The notes: generated from the sequence alone by a model not told the origin. Numbered from the stretch's first letter, positions 1 through 6,404 are shown. The stretch is DNA of 11,330 nucleotides from JAAXHE01 sp964551635 (GCA_964551635.1 CAZKDZ010000097.1:1-11330); one strand, 5' to 3'. Program-made: numbers and translations.

Positions 1-2406
1 TGCCCACCCGCCCTCACGACCAAACTCCACGGAGACCTTGTTACCGCTGTAGCTCTCGCCTCCCGCGGCGTTGAAGGCCGCGATGGCCCGCTCACCGCTG
101 AAGTATGTATCCCCCTCCAGGTCATGGAGCAGATCCAAATCCGCCCAGATAGGCCCAAAACCAAGAACGTGGGCTATCTCGTGGAGCATCAGGTCCCGCA
201 CAAGGCGCTCCTCTATCCACACCGGCTCCGACTGTTGCTTTCGGGCAAGGAAGGACTCATCAATCCAGACCTGCCCCAGGGCCGGCAGGCCTATCGGGTC
301 GCCCGATCGCGTATAATCCGGCCTAGCTCGTCCTGCGGGTCCCCCAAGGGCAGTCTTGTGGATGAAGATCCGCAGATCGTCCACAGTATCTTCAACGGAA
401 GCACTGACGCTACCGGTATCGTCGACAAAAACAAAGTGATTTGTCGAAAAATCCACGTCCGGCAGACCCTCTGTAATGATGGTCTCCCAGCGTCTGGCCG
501 CTTGCTGCATCACGTCCCGGCGCGCATCGGTGAAGTCGCCATCGAAGACGAGTTCGATATTGAAGGGGTCACCCCCGGAAGGGACGACTCGAACGTAGGC
601 GCCGTCGGAGCAGTTGTTATCAGTATTGGTTTCACCGGGGATGTCATCGACGCACGCGCCGTAGTAGTACGTGCCGGGGCTGGAAGGCGCAGTTACATTG
701 ATTGCCTGTCGGCTTGTTCCGGAGGCGGCAAGTCGGGTTCCGGGTCCGCTGACGCGGCCGTCGAAACCCGCGAGGCTGCCGACGGTGCCGGCGCCGACTG
801 GCGCGTCGGTGGCGTCGATGACCGCGTCGTCCGAGCGATAGTAGCGCAGCGTGGTTGAACCGGCTGCTTCAGGGCCCTGGTTTCTCACCGTCGCATGAAG
901 CGTGAACGATTGCCCCGCCAGGGGAACGCTCGTGCTGGCCCAGGTCAATCCGACGGCCAGGTCCGGAACCCCGACGTTCATCGGCACCGACTCCGAGCAG
1001 TTGTTGTTCGTATCGCTCTCGCCGGGGACGGGTTCGACGCAGGCGCCGTAATAGTATGTGCCCGGACTCGAGGGAGCCGTCATGGGATAAGAAACGTAAG
1101 AGCGGGCAGAATCAATATCGAGGGAGTATATCGGATACCCGCCGTGTTCCGCGTCGGAGACGTCGATGGTCGCATCGTCCGAGCGGTAGAAGACCACCCG
1201 GGGATTGGCGGCCAGGTCCGTTCCTATGTTTCGCACCCACACCTTCACCGTGAACTCACCCGGCCTCGATCTCGAATCGAGGATTGAAGGGGCTATGACA
1301 ATCAGGTCCGGGCTGCCGCCCTCGTCGGCCTTTACAGTCACGGGTACGCCGACCGAGCAGTTGTTCTCCAAATTGGTCTCGCCAATCGTTGGTTCGACGC
1401 ACGTTCCGTAGTAGTACGTGCCTGCCACGACTGGAACCTGGAAATGAAGCGTCGTTATATACCTTTTCCCGGCAGGCAAGTTGATAGTGAAACCGCGGAG
1501 GGTTATGTCGTCGTTGGCGTCGATGGTTGCGTCACGGGAAACGTAGTCACGCGCCATGGTTGGGGCCGCTGGACCGGATCCTATGTTCTCAAACACCGTT
1601 TCCATAGTAGTCCCGCCCCCACGGTTCACGATCGGATGAGTGATATGTGGAGGATGAACCGTCAGATCAGGAGTCCCCCCCATGCTGCCCTCGACCGTGA
1701 CGGGTACACCGGTGGAACAATTGCCGAAAGAATTGTCCCAGGGAAAGACGCAGACCCCATAGTAGTATGTGCCGCCATACGGCGGCGCGAGCCAATCAAG
1801 CGACACCGTCTGAGTGGCCGAGGCTTCTAATTGCCTCACGGAGAATGCCTCGTTGTAGATAAACGCGTCGGTGCTGTCGATCGTGGCGTCGGTCGATCGG
1901 AAGAAGTCCAGACCCGCACCCCTTGCATCACTCCCGGGGTTGCGCACCGTCGTCACCAGAGTGAAGGTTTGCCCCACTGTCAGGCTATTGTCGCTGACCT
2001 CAAACGACTGAATCGTCAGCCAACGGTCTGTTCCTCCTGTTCCGCCGTCCCCGTGTGAGCCACCGGTTTCGGACGAAGCCGCCGCTCTCCCAAAGTTCTC
2101 CGCCAGGATCAAAAAGTCAGTAAACCCGATCGCCCCATCGCCATTCAGGTCGTACTGCGCGTCGTATCCGTCATCGCCCTGACCCAGGCCGAACTTCACC
2201 GCAAACTTCAGGAAATCGCCGAAGCCTATCGTGCCATCGCCGTCGAAGTCGGGGATGGGCTCGGTATCGTCTACGTTGGCGTCGACGGAGATCGCCTGGG
2301 ACGTCGCTCCTCCGTCGTCTGAACCGGCGCCAATTGCGGCGAGGAACACGAATGCCGTCAGCGTAAATGCGGCGATTCCCATGATACTTCTCAAGAGAGT
2401 AATCAT
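1..2406 (-). CDS. Secreted dockerin / 4xCARDB / leishmanolysin-like (M8) zinc protease, C-terminus cut off
   Basis: Open from the ATG at 2406 to the left edge (802 codons, no stop seen). AAGGAGG at 2413-2419, six bases upstream, decides the start. Visible order: signal peptide (about 1-27), dockerin-like pair of EF-hand loops starting at Asp53 (DFDGDGTIGFGD) and Asp86 (DLNGDGAIGFTD), four CARDB domains (about 129-238, 246-358, 366-478, 481-608), then a catalytic domain from about 612. CARDB copies end in the GTYYYG-C...NNC pattern, a probable disulfide. The protease has HEIAHVLGFG at 742-751, the metzincin HExxHxxG zinc motif, inside M8-like sequence (IGLPALGQVWID before it). In M8 enzymes the third zinc His lies some 60 residues later, which here is beyond the window. 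CARDB 4 has an extra stretch (about 546-562). Predicted extracellular. Its N-terminal region is related to that of the gene at 3670-5817. Family call firm for CARDB and HExxH, good for M8. Confidence 0.9.
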   Translation of the reverse strand, partial: MITLLRSIMGIAAFTLTAFVFLAAIGAGSDDGGATSQAISVDANVDDTEPIPDFDGDGTIGFGDFLKFAVKFGLGQGDDGYDAQYDLNGDGAIGFTDFLILAENFGRAAASSETGGSHGDGGTGGTDRWLTIQSFEVSDNSLTVGQTFTLVTTVRNPGSDARGAGLDFFRSTDATIDSTDAFIYNEAFSVRQLEASATQTVSLDWLAPPYGGTYYYGVCVFPWDNSFGNCSTGVPVTVEGSMGGTPDLTVHPPHITHPIVNRGGGTTMETVFENIGSGPAAPTMARDYVSRDATIDANDDITLRGFTINLPAGKRYITTLHFQVPVVAGTYYYGTCVEPTIGETNLENNCSVGVPVTVKADEGGSPDLIVIAPSILDSRSRPGEFTVKVWVRNIGTDLAANPRVVFYRSDDATIDVSDAEHGGYPIYSLDIDSARSYVSYPMTAPSSPGTYYYGACVEPVPGESDTNNNCSESVPMNVGVPDLAVGLTWASTSVPLAGQSFTLHATVRNQGPEAAGSTTLRYYRSDDAVIDATDAPVGAGTVGSLAGFDGRVSGPGTRLAASGTSRQAINVTAPSSPGTYYYGACVDDIPGETNTDNNCSDGAYVRVVPSGGDPFNIELVFDGDFTDARRDVMQQAARRWETIITEGLPDVDFSTNHFVFVDDTGSVSASVEDTVDDLRIFIHKTALGGPAGRARPDYTRSGDPIGLPALGQVWIDESFLARKQQSEPVWIEERLVRDLMLHEIAHVLGFGPIWADLDLLHDLEGDTYFSGERAIAAFNAAGGESYSGNKVSVEFGREGGWA

Positions 2407-2467
2407 CCACGACCTCCTTCTTCGTCCATTCGGTTTCTGCCGTTGATTGAAGCGTCGAAGCGAATTC

Positions 2468-2496
2468 GACGATGAGCCCGAGCAGCGTTGAGACCT
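2468..2496 (-). repeat. 29-bp exact copy of the 3' end of the small gene at 5997-6404
   Basis: Identical to 6004-6032, which encodes residues RSQRCSGSS near the C-terminus of the small cysteine protein. Here it sits 62 bases upstream of the protease start codon without the rest of the gene, so it looks like a gene remnant rather than a functional coding end. Confidence 0.75.
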
Positions 2497-2502
2497 TTCC
2501 AC

Positions 2503-2519
2503 TGTAGCGTTTTGCGACA
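2503..2519. promoter_or_regulatory. 17-bp quasi-palindrome, possible regulator site (copy A)
   Basis: TGTAGCGTTTTGCGACA fits the pattern TGTCGCA-N3-TGCGACA with two mismatches in the left arm. It lies 97-113 bases upstream of the protease start codon. Three better matches lie upstream of the gene at 5997-6404. A binding function is inferred only from symmetry and recurrence. Confidence 0.3.
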
Positions 2520-2594
2520 CCAGGCGCACACGGCTGCGCCAATGCCGACTGCGGCGGCGATCACTGTCCGACAGCGGCTGCCGTAACGGTCGGA

Positions 2595-2664
2595 GGCCGC
2601 GGGGCCGGGCGACGCCATCGTTCCGGAGCGAGCAGCCGGCGCCGTGTCCGGCAACCCCGCGGCC
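2595..2664. other. 70-nt nested-hairpin element, copy A
   Basis: Arms GGCCGCGGGG (2595-2604) and CCCCGCGGCC (2655-2664) are perfect complements. Inside, GCCGGGC pairs with GTCCGGC using one G-U pair, then CGCC with GGCG. TCGTT-CCGG-AGCGA forms the terminal hairpin. The same pairing exists in the copy at 6778-6847, where the second stem has G-C in place of G-U. There is no T-tract on either side, so this is not a classical intrinsic terminator. It could be a structured RNA, a REP-like repeat or a protein site. Confidence 0.6.
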
Positions 2665-2861
2665 GTTTACGGTACAGCTCGGGCTGAGACGTGAAGCGGT
2701 TGGGCACCCTCTGACATCCTCAGTCGTGAACCTTGACTCGTAATTCTTCGTGAACGTCAATTCGAATAAGTGCCAGTTAGTGAAGGCGATTAGACTGCGG
2801 ATTACCAGGAAATACCAGGTCACTGGCGGTAAGGGGAAGAAACGTCCTTCTATACGTCGAT

Positions 2862-2882
2862 AACGCCCCTTTTCGGGGGGTT
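2862..2882. other. GC-rich hairpin downstream of the broken gene
   Basis: AAC-G-CCCC at 2862-2869 pairs with GGGG-G-GTT at 2875-2882 around a TTTTC loop, with one G-G mismatch. It lies about 50 bases past the last in-frame stop of the degraded gene at 2932-3651. It may be its transcription terminator, but no T-tract follows on the minus strand. Confidence 0.3.
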
Positions 2883-2931
2883 CTATCGCGTCGCCGCGTT
2901 GTTGGTTTTTCGGATTGAGGTTGAATGGGCC

Positions 2932-3651
2932 TCAAAACGCACAAAGGATACAGAAGGCATTGAAACGAAACGGCATGTGCAGCAACGACTCGATCCGGTG
3001 AACGTCCTGGTCGCACTCCTCGGACGGGTCGGGTTGCTCGTACAAGATGACATCCAAGGGTGTGCCGCGCATTGCGCCATGTCCTTGAATCATCCCAACG
3101 GATCCGCCAACCGTCAAACTCGACGAATCCCGTTCGTGCCCACGCAGAAGACGCGACGAACAACACCTGGACGACAGCGTACTCCACCCAGTGCAATGTC
3201 ATTCTCCCACTCGATCTCGCGGTCCTGGACCTTGCTTCCTGGGCCCATCCTCCAACGAACCGGTTTCCGCTTGGCCTGGCGTGGCAGCGTCGACGTCGCG
3301 ATGGCGTCGTGGAACGCCAGCAGCGTCAAGTCCGTCGTTATAAACGCGACGAATGTGGCGACAGATTTTCCACGGCAACGGCAGGATTCCGGCGACCCCG
3401 ACAAATAGCAACAGCGAACCGTCGCCATCGACTAGAAGAATTAACAATGATATCCCGCCGGCCAAAGCCAATGGAAAGGCGGCCAACCAGCCCAACCAAC
3501 CCTCGCTCACCGAGAACATCCACAGGATGATCAGCAGCGTAAGAACCAGACCCTTCCCACCAACCTCCCTGGGCGAGAAGACATCGCAACCTACCAATGC
3601 CAGTAGCGTCAGGGCGGCAACGCAAATCATGGCTTTCCGGAACGTCAACAT
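2932..3651 (-). pseudogene. Membrane lipoprotein-like gene broken by frameshifts
   Basis: Starts at the ATG at 3651, 18 bases after the stop of the upstream gene at 3670-5817, so the two were probably one operon. The intact frame gives 150 residues (stop at 3199): signal sequence with a possible lipobox (LVGC, Cys22) and three or four hydrophobic segments up to about residue 95. After the A-run near 3366-3369 this frame falls to about 49% G/C at third positions, while the next frame has about 79% and reads as membrane-protein-like sequence (VATFVAFITTDLTLLAF). Coding signal moves again near 3185 and near 3090, and the last part (GTPLDVILYEQPDPSEE..., about 82% third-position G/C) ends at 2932. 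All three shifts are +1. I do not recognise the family. Real decay or sequencing indels are both possible. Confidence 0.55.
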
Positions 3652-3669
3652 TCGAACCTCTCTTTGAGG

Positions 3670-5817
3670 TCAATCCGCTACGTGAATGGTCCAACTGTTG
3701 CTGCCACTGTTTTTCGTGGCATGAAAATTCCACCGTACGCCGTTTATGTTGGCGCCTCTGGCGTCTATACCGGTACCGGCGCTGAAGAACGCGATGGAAC
3801 CCCTTCCGGAACTGGATACAGAGAAGGTATTGCCCTTGTAGGTACAGGTTTCGCCAGGATTCACGACCAACCCGGCCCTGCAAGCGCCGCCACTTCCTCC
3901 GCCGCCCCCGCTGACGGTGACGTCCACGGCGTCAGAGCAGTTGTTGTCGGTATCGCTCTCGTCGCTGACGTCGTCAACGCATGCGCCGTAGTAGTAGGTC
4001 CCGGCGTCCGACGGCGCGTTCAGGCTGATCGATTCGGCGCTCGTGCCCCCCGGAGACAGGCTGCTCACGGCGTCCGTGCCCACTTCCGTGTCATTTGTCG
4101 AGATCGTTGCGTTGGACGAGCGGTAGTACCGCAAGGTTGTTGACGCGGACGACGCGTTGCCCTGATTGCGAACCGTGGCGCTCAGCGTGAACGACTGTCC
4201 GGTTGTCAGCGTGTTGTCGTCGACCGAGGGTGGCTCGACGATCAGGTCCGGACTGCTTCCGCTACCACCGCCTCCTCCGCCATTGCCCCCCGAGTCGCCG
4301 CTATACACATACACCTTGTCATCGCTCGAGTCGACAACGTAAAACATCTCGTTTGCGTAGGCGATCCCCCGGGGCGCATCGTTATCGTCATGCAGATCGA
4401 ACTCGGCCGCCACATCCCGTTGCCCGGAGGCCCGGTACGCATACACCCTGTCATAGAACCCATCGGGGACGAAGAAGCGGCCGTTGGCGTAGGCGATCCC
4501 CCTGGGCCAATCGTTATCGTCATGTAGATCGAACTCGGCCGCCACATCCCGTTGCCCGGAGGCCCGGTACGCATACACCCTGTAATTGTACTCGTCGGGG
4601 ACGAAGAAGCGGCCGTTGGCGTAGGCGATCCCCGTCGACCAAGGGTTATCGTAATGTAGATCGAACTCGGCCGCCACATCCCGCTGCCCGGAGGCCCGGT
4701 ACGCATACATCCATTTCCTGTCGGGGACGAAGAAGCGGCCGTTGGCGTAGGCGATCCCCTGGGGGCTTTGGTTATCGTCATGCAAATTGAAACTCTCTTG
4801 CGAGGTGTAAGTAGGCGGCGTTGTCCCGGCACCGCCGGAGGGCGGAACCTCACTACCAAAGGCGCCGGCAAAGATCAGAAAGTCAGAAAGGGCGACGGCG
4901 CCGTCTCCATCCAGATCGAAACGCGCTTCATACCGCGCATCGCCCTGGCTTGATCCGAAGCTGCCCGCGAATGCCAGAAAGTCTGAAAGGGAGACCGTGC
5001 CGTCGCCGTCGAAGTCCGGCGACGCTGAGCCCGCAGCGTTGAACGTGATTACACTGCCGGTCGTGAGTTCATCGGACGACGTGGCGCTCTCTGCAACCGT
5101 GACCTTCTCGATGCCGATGGTAAACTCTCTTCCCGTGACGTCTGCAGCCGTCTCAAACTCCGCGCGCGCCAGGAACCCGGATCGCGCCAGCGTGACAGGC
5201 GCCGTCGAGGCGAGGTTGACGCCGACCGATCCCTCCGGAATCGAAAGGCCGAAGGCGCTGTTTTCAGCCTTGACGAAGGTCACGAGAGAGGGATCGAAGT
5301 CGAACCGGATGACAACGCCGCGCAGGGCCGTCGTGACCCCCGTGGCGAATACCTCGATGGCAATTATCGTGCCGCGTCCCTGCACGGCGCCCGCGGTCAC
5401 GCCGTCGTCCCTCTGGTTGCCTGCGCCGCCGTCGGCGATCAGGTCCAGCGTCAGGACCGCGTTTGCATTGTTGCCCAGGGCGACCTTCGCGGCCCATTCG
5501 GGCGACGGGCCATGGGGCGCGTCGTACTCCGCACCGGTTTCCGACTCGTCGCCGGCGTACGGGTAGCGCGTCGGGCCCGTGATTGCATCGGGCGCTGAAA
5601 ATTGTGCATCCGGAAACGCCCGGAAGGGAAATTCGCCAGACCCGATCGCGCCGTCGCGTTCGAATTCGGGAGAGGACGCCGTCTCGTTGACGTTAGTGGG
5701 GACCGCGTGAGACGTTGCACGACTTTCGTCCGAACCGGCGCCGATAGAGGCGCGGAACGCCATAGGCAGCAGCGCAATGGCGGAAATGCAAATCATGGCT
5801 TTCCGGAAAGCCAACAT
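3670..5817 (-). CDS. Secreted mosaic protein: cohesin-like, dockerin-like, beta-propeller repeats, CARDB, Cys C-terminal domain
   Basis: 715 residues. AAGGGAGG at 5823-5830, five bases from the ATG, sets the start. Order: signal peptide (about 1-26); a decayed EF-hand (EFERDGAIGSGE, from residue 51) where the protease gene has an intact one; cohesin-like beta-sandwich (about 111-262); dockerin-like pair with loops at 268 (DFDGDGTVSLSD) and 301 (DLDGDGAVALSD); four propeller-type repeats (341-507) with GIAYANGRFFVPD and VYAYRASGQRDVAAEF; Gly-rich linker (509-521); CARDB (523-635); C-terminal domain with Cys646 and Cys658. Residues 111-328 are about 90% identical to 61-278 of the gene at 6872-8962. 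Likely an extracellular adhesion or scaffold protein; ligand unknown. The gene at 2932-3651 follows 18 bases downstream and carries a near-identical leader. No catalytic motif seen. Confidence 0.92.
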   Translation of the reverse strand: MLAFRKAMICISAIALLPMAFRASIGAGSDESRATSHAVPTNVNETASSPEFERDGAIGSGEFPFRAFPDAQFSAPDAITGPTRYPYAGDESETGAEYDAPHGPSPEWAAKVALGNNANAVLTLDLIADGGAGNQRDDGVTAGAVQGRGTIIAIEVFATGVTTALRGVVIRFDFDPSLVTFVKAENSAFGLSIPEGSVGVNLASTAPVTLARSGFLARAEFETAADVTGREFTIGIEKVTVAESATSSDELTTGSVITFNAAGSASPDFDGDGTVSLSDFLAFAGSFGSSQGDARYEARFDLDGDGAVALSDFLIFAGAFGSEVPPSGGAGTTPPTYTSQESFNLHDDNQSPQGIAYANGRFFVPDRKWMYAYRASGQRDVAAEFDLHYDNPWSTGIAYANGRFFVPDEYNYRVYAYRASGQRDVAAEFDLHDDNDWPRGIAYANGRFFVPDGFYDRVYAYRASGQRDVAAEFDLHDDNDAPRGIAYANEMFYVVDSSDDKVYVYSGDSGGNGGGGGGSGSSPDLIVEPPSVDDNTLTTGQSFTLSATVRNQGNASSASTTLRYYRSSNATISTNDTEVGTDAVSSLSPGGTSAESISLNAPSDAGTYYYGACVDDVSDESDTDNNCSDAVDVTVSGGGGGSGGACRAGLVVNPGETCTYKGNTFSVSSSGRGSIAFFSAGTGIDARGANINGVRWNFHATKNSGSNSWTIHVAD
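3985..4260 (-). repeat. CARDB-coding segment shared with 7172-7447
   Basis: Codes for residues 520-611. The protein sequence is almost the same as residues 506-597 of the neighbouring mosaic gene, starting with SSPDLIVE and ending with GTYYYGAC, and the DNA is also closely similar. It fits recent duplication or gene conversion between the two genes. Confidence 0.75.
4297..4797 (-). repeat. Tandem beta-propeller repeat units inside the mosaic gene
   Basis: Four units coding for 42, 44, 44 and about 36 residues. The DNA of the first three is nearly identical: the segment starting at 4468 recurs at 4600 and 4726, spacing 132 and 126 bases. The fourth, C-terminal unit is more diverged. Four blades are fewer than a closed NHL-type propeller normally has, so the domain may be partial or may pair with another chain. 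Confidence 0.85.
4834..5487 (-). repeat. Cohesin-dockerin segment duplicated at 8129-8782
   Basis: Codes for residues 111-328. Counting by eye, about 196 of 218 residues are identical to 61-278 of the gene at 6872-8962, while sequences on either side differ. Sharp borders show module exchange rather than whole-gene duplication with uniform drift. Confidence 0.85.
5796..5813. promoter_or_regulatory. 18-bp perfect palindrome over codons 2-7 of the mosaic gene
   Basis: TGGCTTTCCGGAAAGCCA is self-complementary and begins two bases after the start codon. In mRNA it could form a hairpin next to the ribosome binding site; in DNA it could be an operator. The related leader of the gene at 2932-3651 keeps the central part but breaks one arm. 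Function not shown. Confidence 0.35.
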
Positions 5818-5996
5818 TCGAACCTCCCTTTGTTGTCTCGACGTTTCTCCCGGGGCGCCTCGGCCTCAATTCGCAGAAAGAAAACGGCTGTATTGGCCAC
5901 AACAAGTACAAGAGCCACAGAGGGCATCGGTGCCAAGAAACGTGTGTGGTGTCGCCCTGATCCTGCTCTTGTCACCCGGGAAACGACGAATCAAGG

Positions 5997-6404
5997 TTAA
6001 AATGACGATGAGCCCGAGCAGCGTTGAGACCTGTTCACCGCACTGACGAGCGTCACTCCGTTGGAAGTGACCGCGACCCCGAAATCCTGGCCGCTTTCAC
6101 ACCTGGTCCTTTCGTCGCTGCTGAGATTGAGTTGTGAACATGCTGACCTGTAGGCCGCCGTAAGCGCTTCCTGTTGCGTCCCACCCTCGCCGGTTCCCTG
6201 CCCGGTTCCCGATGGAGAACTGAGATTACCTATCCTCGACGGTACGAGCGTCAATGTTACTTCACATTGATATGAACCCGATCCGGCGCCGTTATCCTTG
6301 CCGCAGGCGTACGCGAAGTGCATAACCAACAGGCTGATTCCCACCACAAACGCCAATCGGGACTCTACCGTCAGACTCTTGGCCATCTTGTATAGACGTT
6401 GCAT
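5997..6404 (-). CDS. Small secreted cysteine-containing protein of unknown family
   Basis: 135 residues, ATG at 6404 with AGGAGG at 6410-6415, five bases upstream. A second in-frame ATG is codon 7, but the ribosome site favours the first. Residues 1-33 form an exported signal (hydrophobic LAFVVGISLLVMHFAYA). Cleavage after AYA by signal peptidase I or lipid attachment at Cys34 are both conceivable; the lipobox is poor. The mature part has Cys34, 47, 89, 102 and 129 and a Gly/Thr-rich stretch (66-76). I do not recognise the family. It stands alone, 467 bases after one mosaic gene and 179 before the next. The last codons (6004-6032) are duplicated exactly at 2468-2496 and the upstream block is duplicated at 2500-2664, so it appears to belong to a mobile or duplicated module. 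Confidence 0.75.
   Translation of the reverse strand: MQRLYKMAKSLTVESRLAFVVGISLLVMHFAYACGKDNGAGSGSYQCEVTLTLVPSRIGNLSSPSGTGQGTGEGGTQQEALTAAYRSACSQLNLSSDERTRCESGQDFGVAVTSNGVTLVSAVNRSQRCSGSSSF
6004..6032 (-). repeat. 29-bp segment duplicated at 2468-2496
   Basis: The 3' coding end of the small cysteine protein, identical over 29 bases to the remnant upstream of the protease gene. Confidence 0.75.

Larger units (their letters stand above)
2500..2664. repeat. Dispersed intergenic element, copy A
   Basis: Aligns with 6683-6847 with almost no gaps at roughly 80% identity by eye, including an exact 40-bp core (2595-2634 = 6778-6817). Its left end (2500-2531) matches 28 of 32 bases and contains a 17-bp quasi-palindrome. 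Its right part folds into the nested hairpin at 2595-2664. The copy lies upstream of the protease gene. Confidence 0.75.
2407..2931. other. Intergenic region upstream of the protease gene; rearranged copy of the 5997-6847 locus
   Basis: No convincing gene. It holds a 29-bp exact copy of the 3' end of the small gene at 5997-6404 (at 2468-2496), then a 165-bp block (2500-2664) matching 6683-6847, then 2667-2687, which matches 18 of 21 bases of coding sequence near the end of the gene at 6872-8962 (7019-7039), and a hairpin at 2862-2882. The rest (about 2690-2860) shows nothing I can name. The promoter of the protease gene should lie here, but I see no clear -35/-10 or -24/-12 pair. Confidence 0.6.

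Noticed and set aside
124..858. Long plus-strand open frame of 244 codons, and others at 895-1830
   Set aside because: They are antisense to the CARDB and protease coding sequence, which has recognisable domains, a signal peptide and a good ribosome site on the minus strand.
2655..2710. 15-codon mini gene ending at 2667
   Set aside because: Too short, no ribosome site, and it overlaps a segment better explained as a remnant of duplicated sequence.
2764..2776. TGGCAC on the minus strand as a sigma54 promoter for the protease
   Set aside because: The -24 half is perfect, but no GC falls at the -12 position with the required spacing.
2777..3202. Separate gene starting at 3202 on the minus strand
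   Set aside because: Its first part looks like one frame segment of the broken gene at 2932-3651, while the later part has poor codon quality; no ribosome site of its own.
4297..4797. CRISPR-like array
   Set aside because: The repeated units are in-frame coding repeats of a beta-propeller without unique spacers of constant length.
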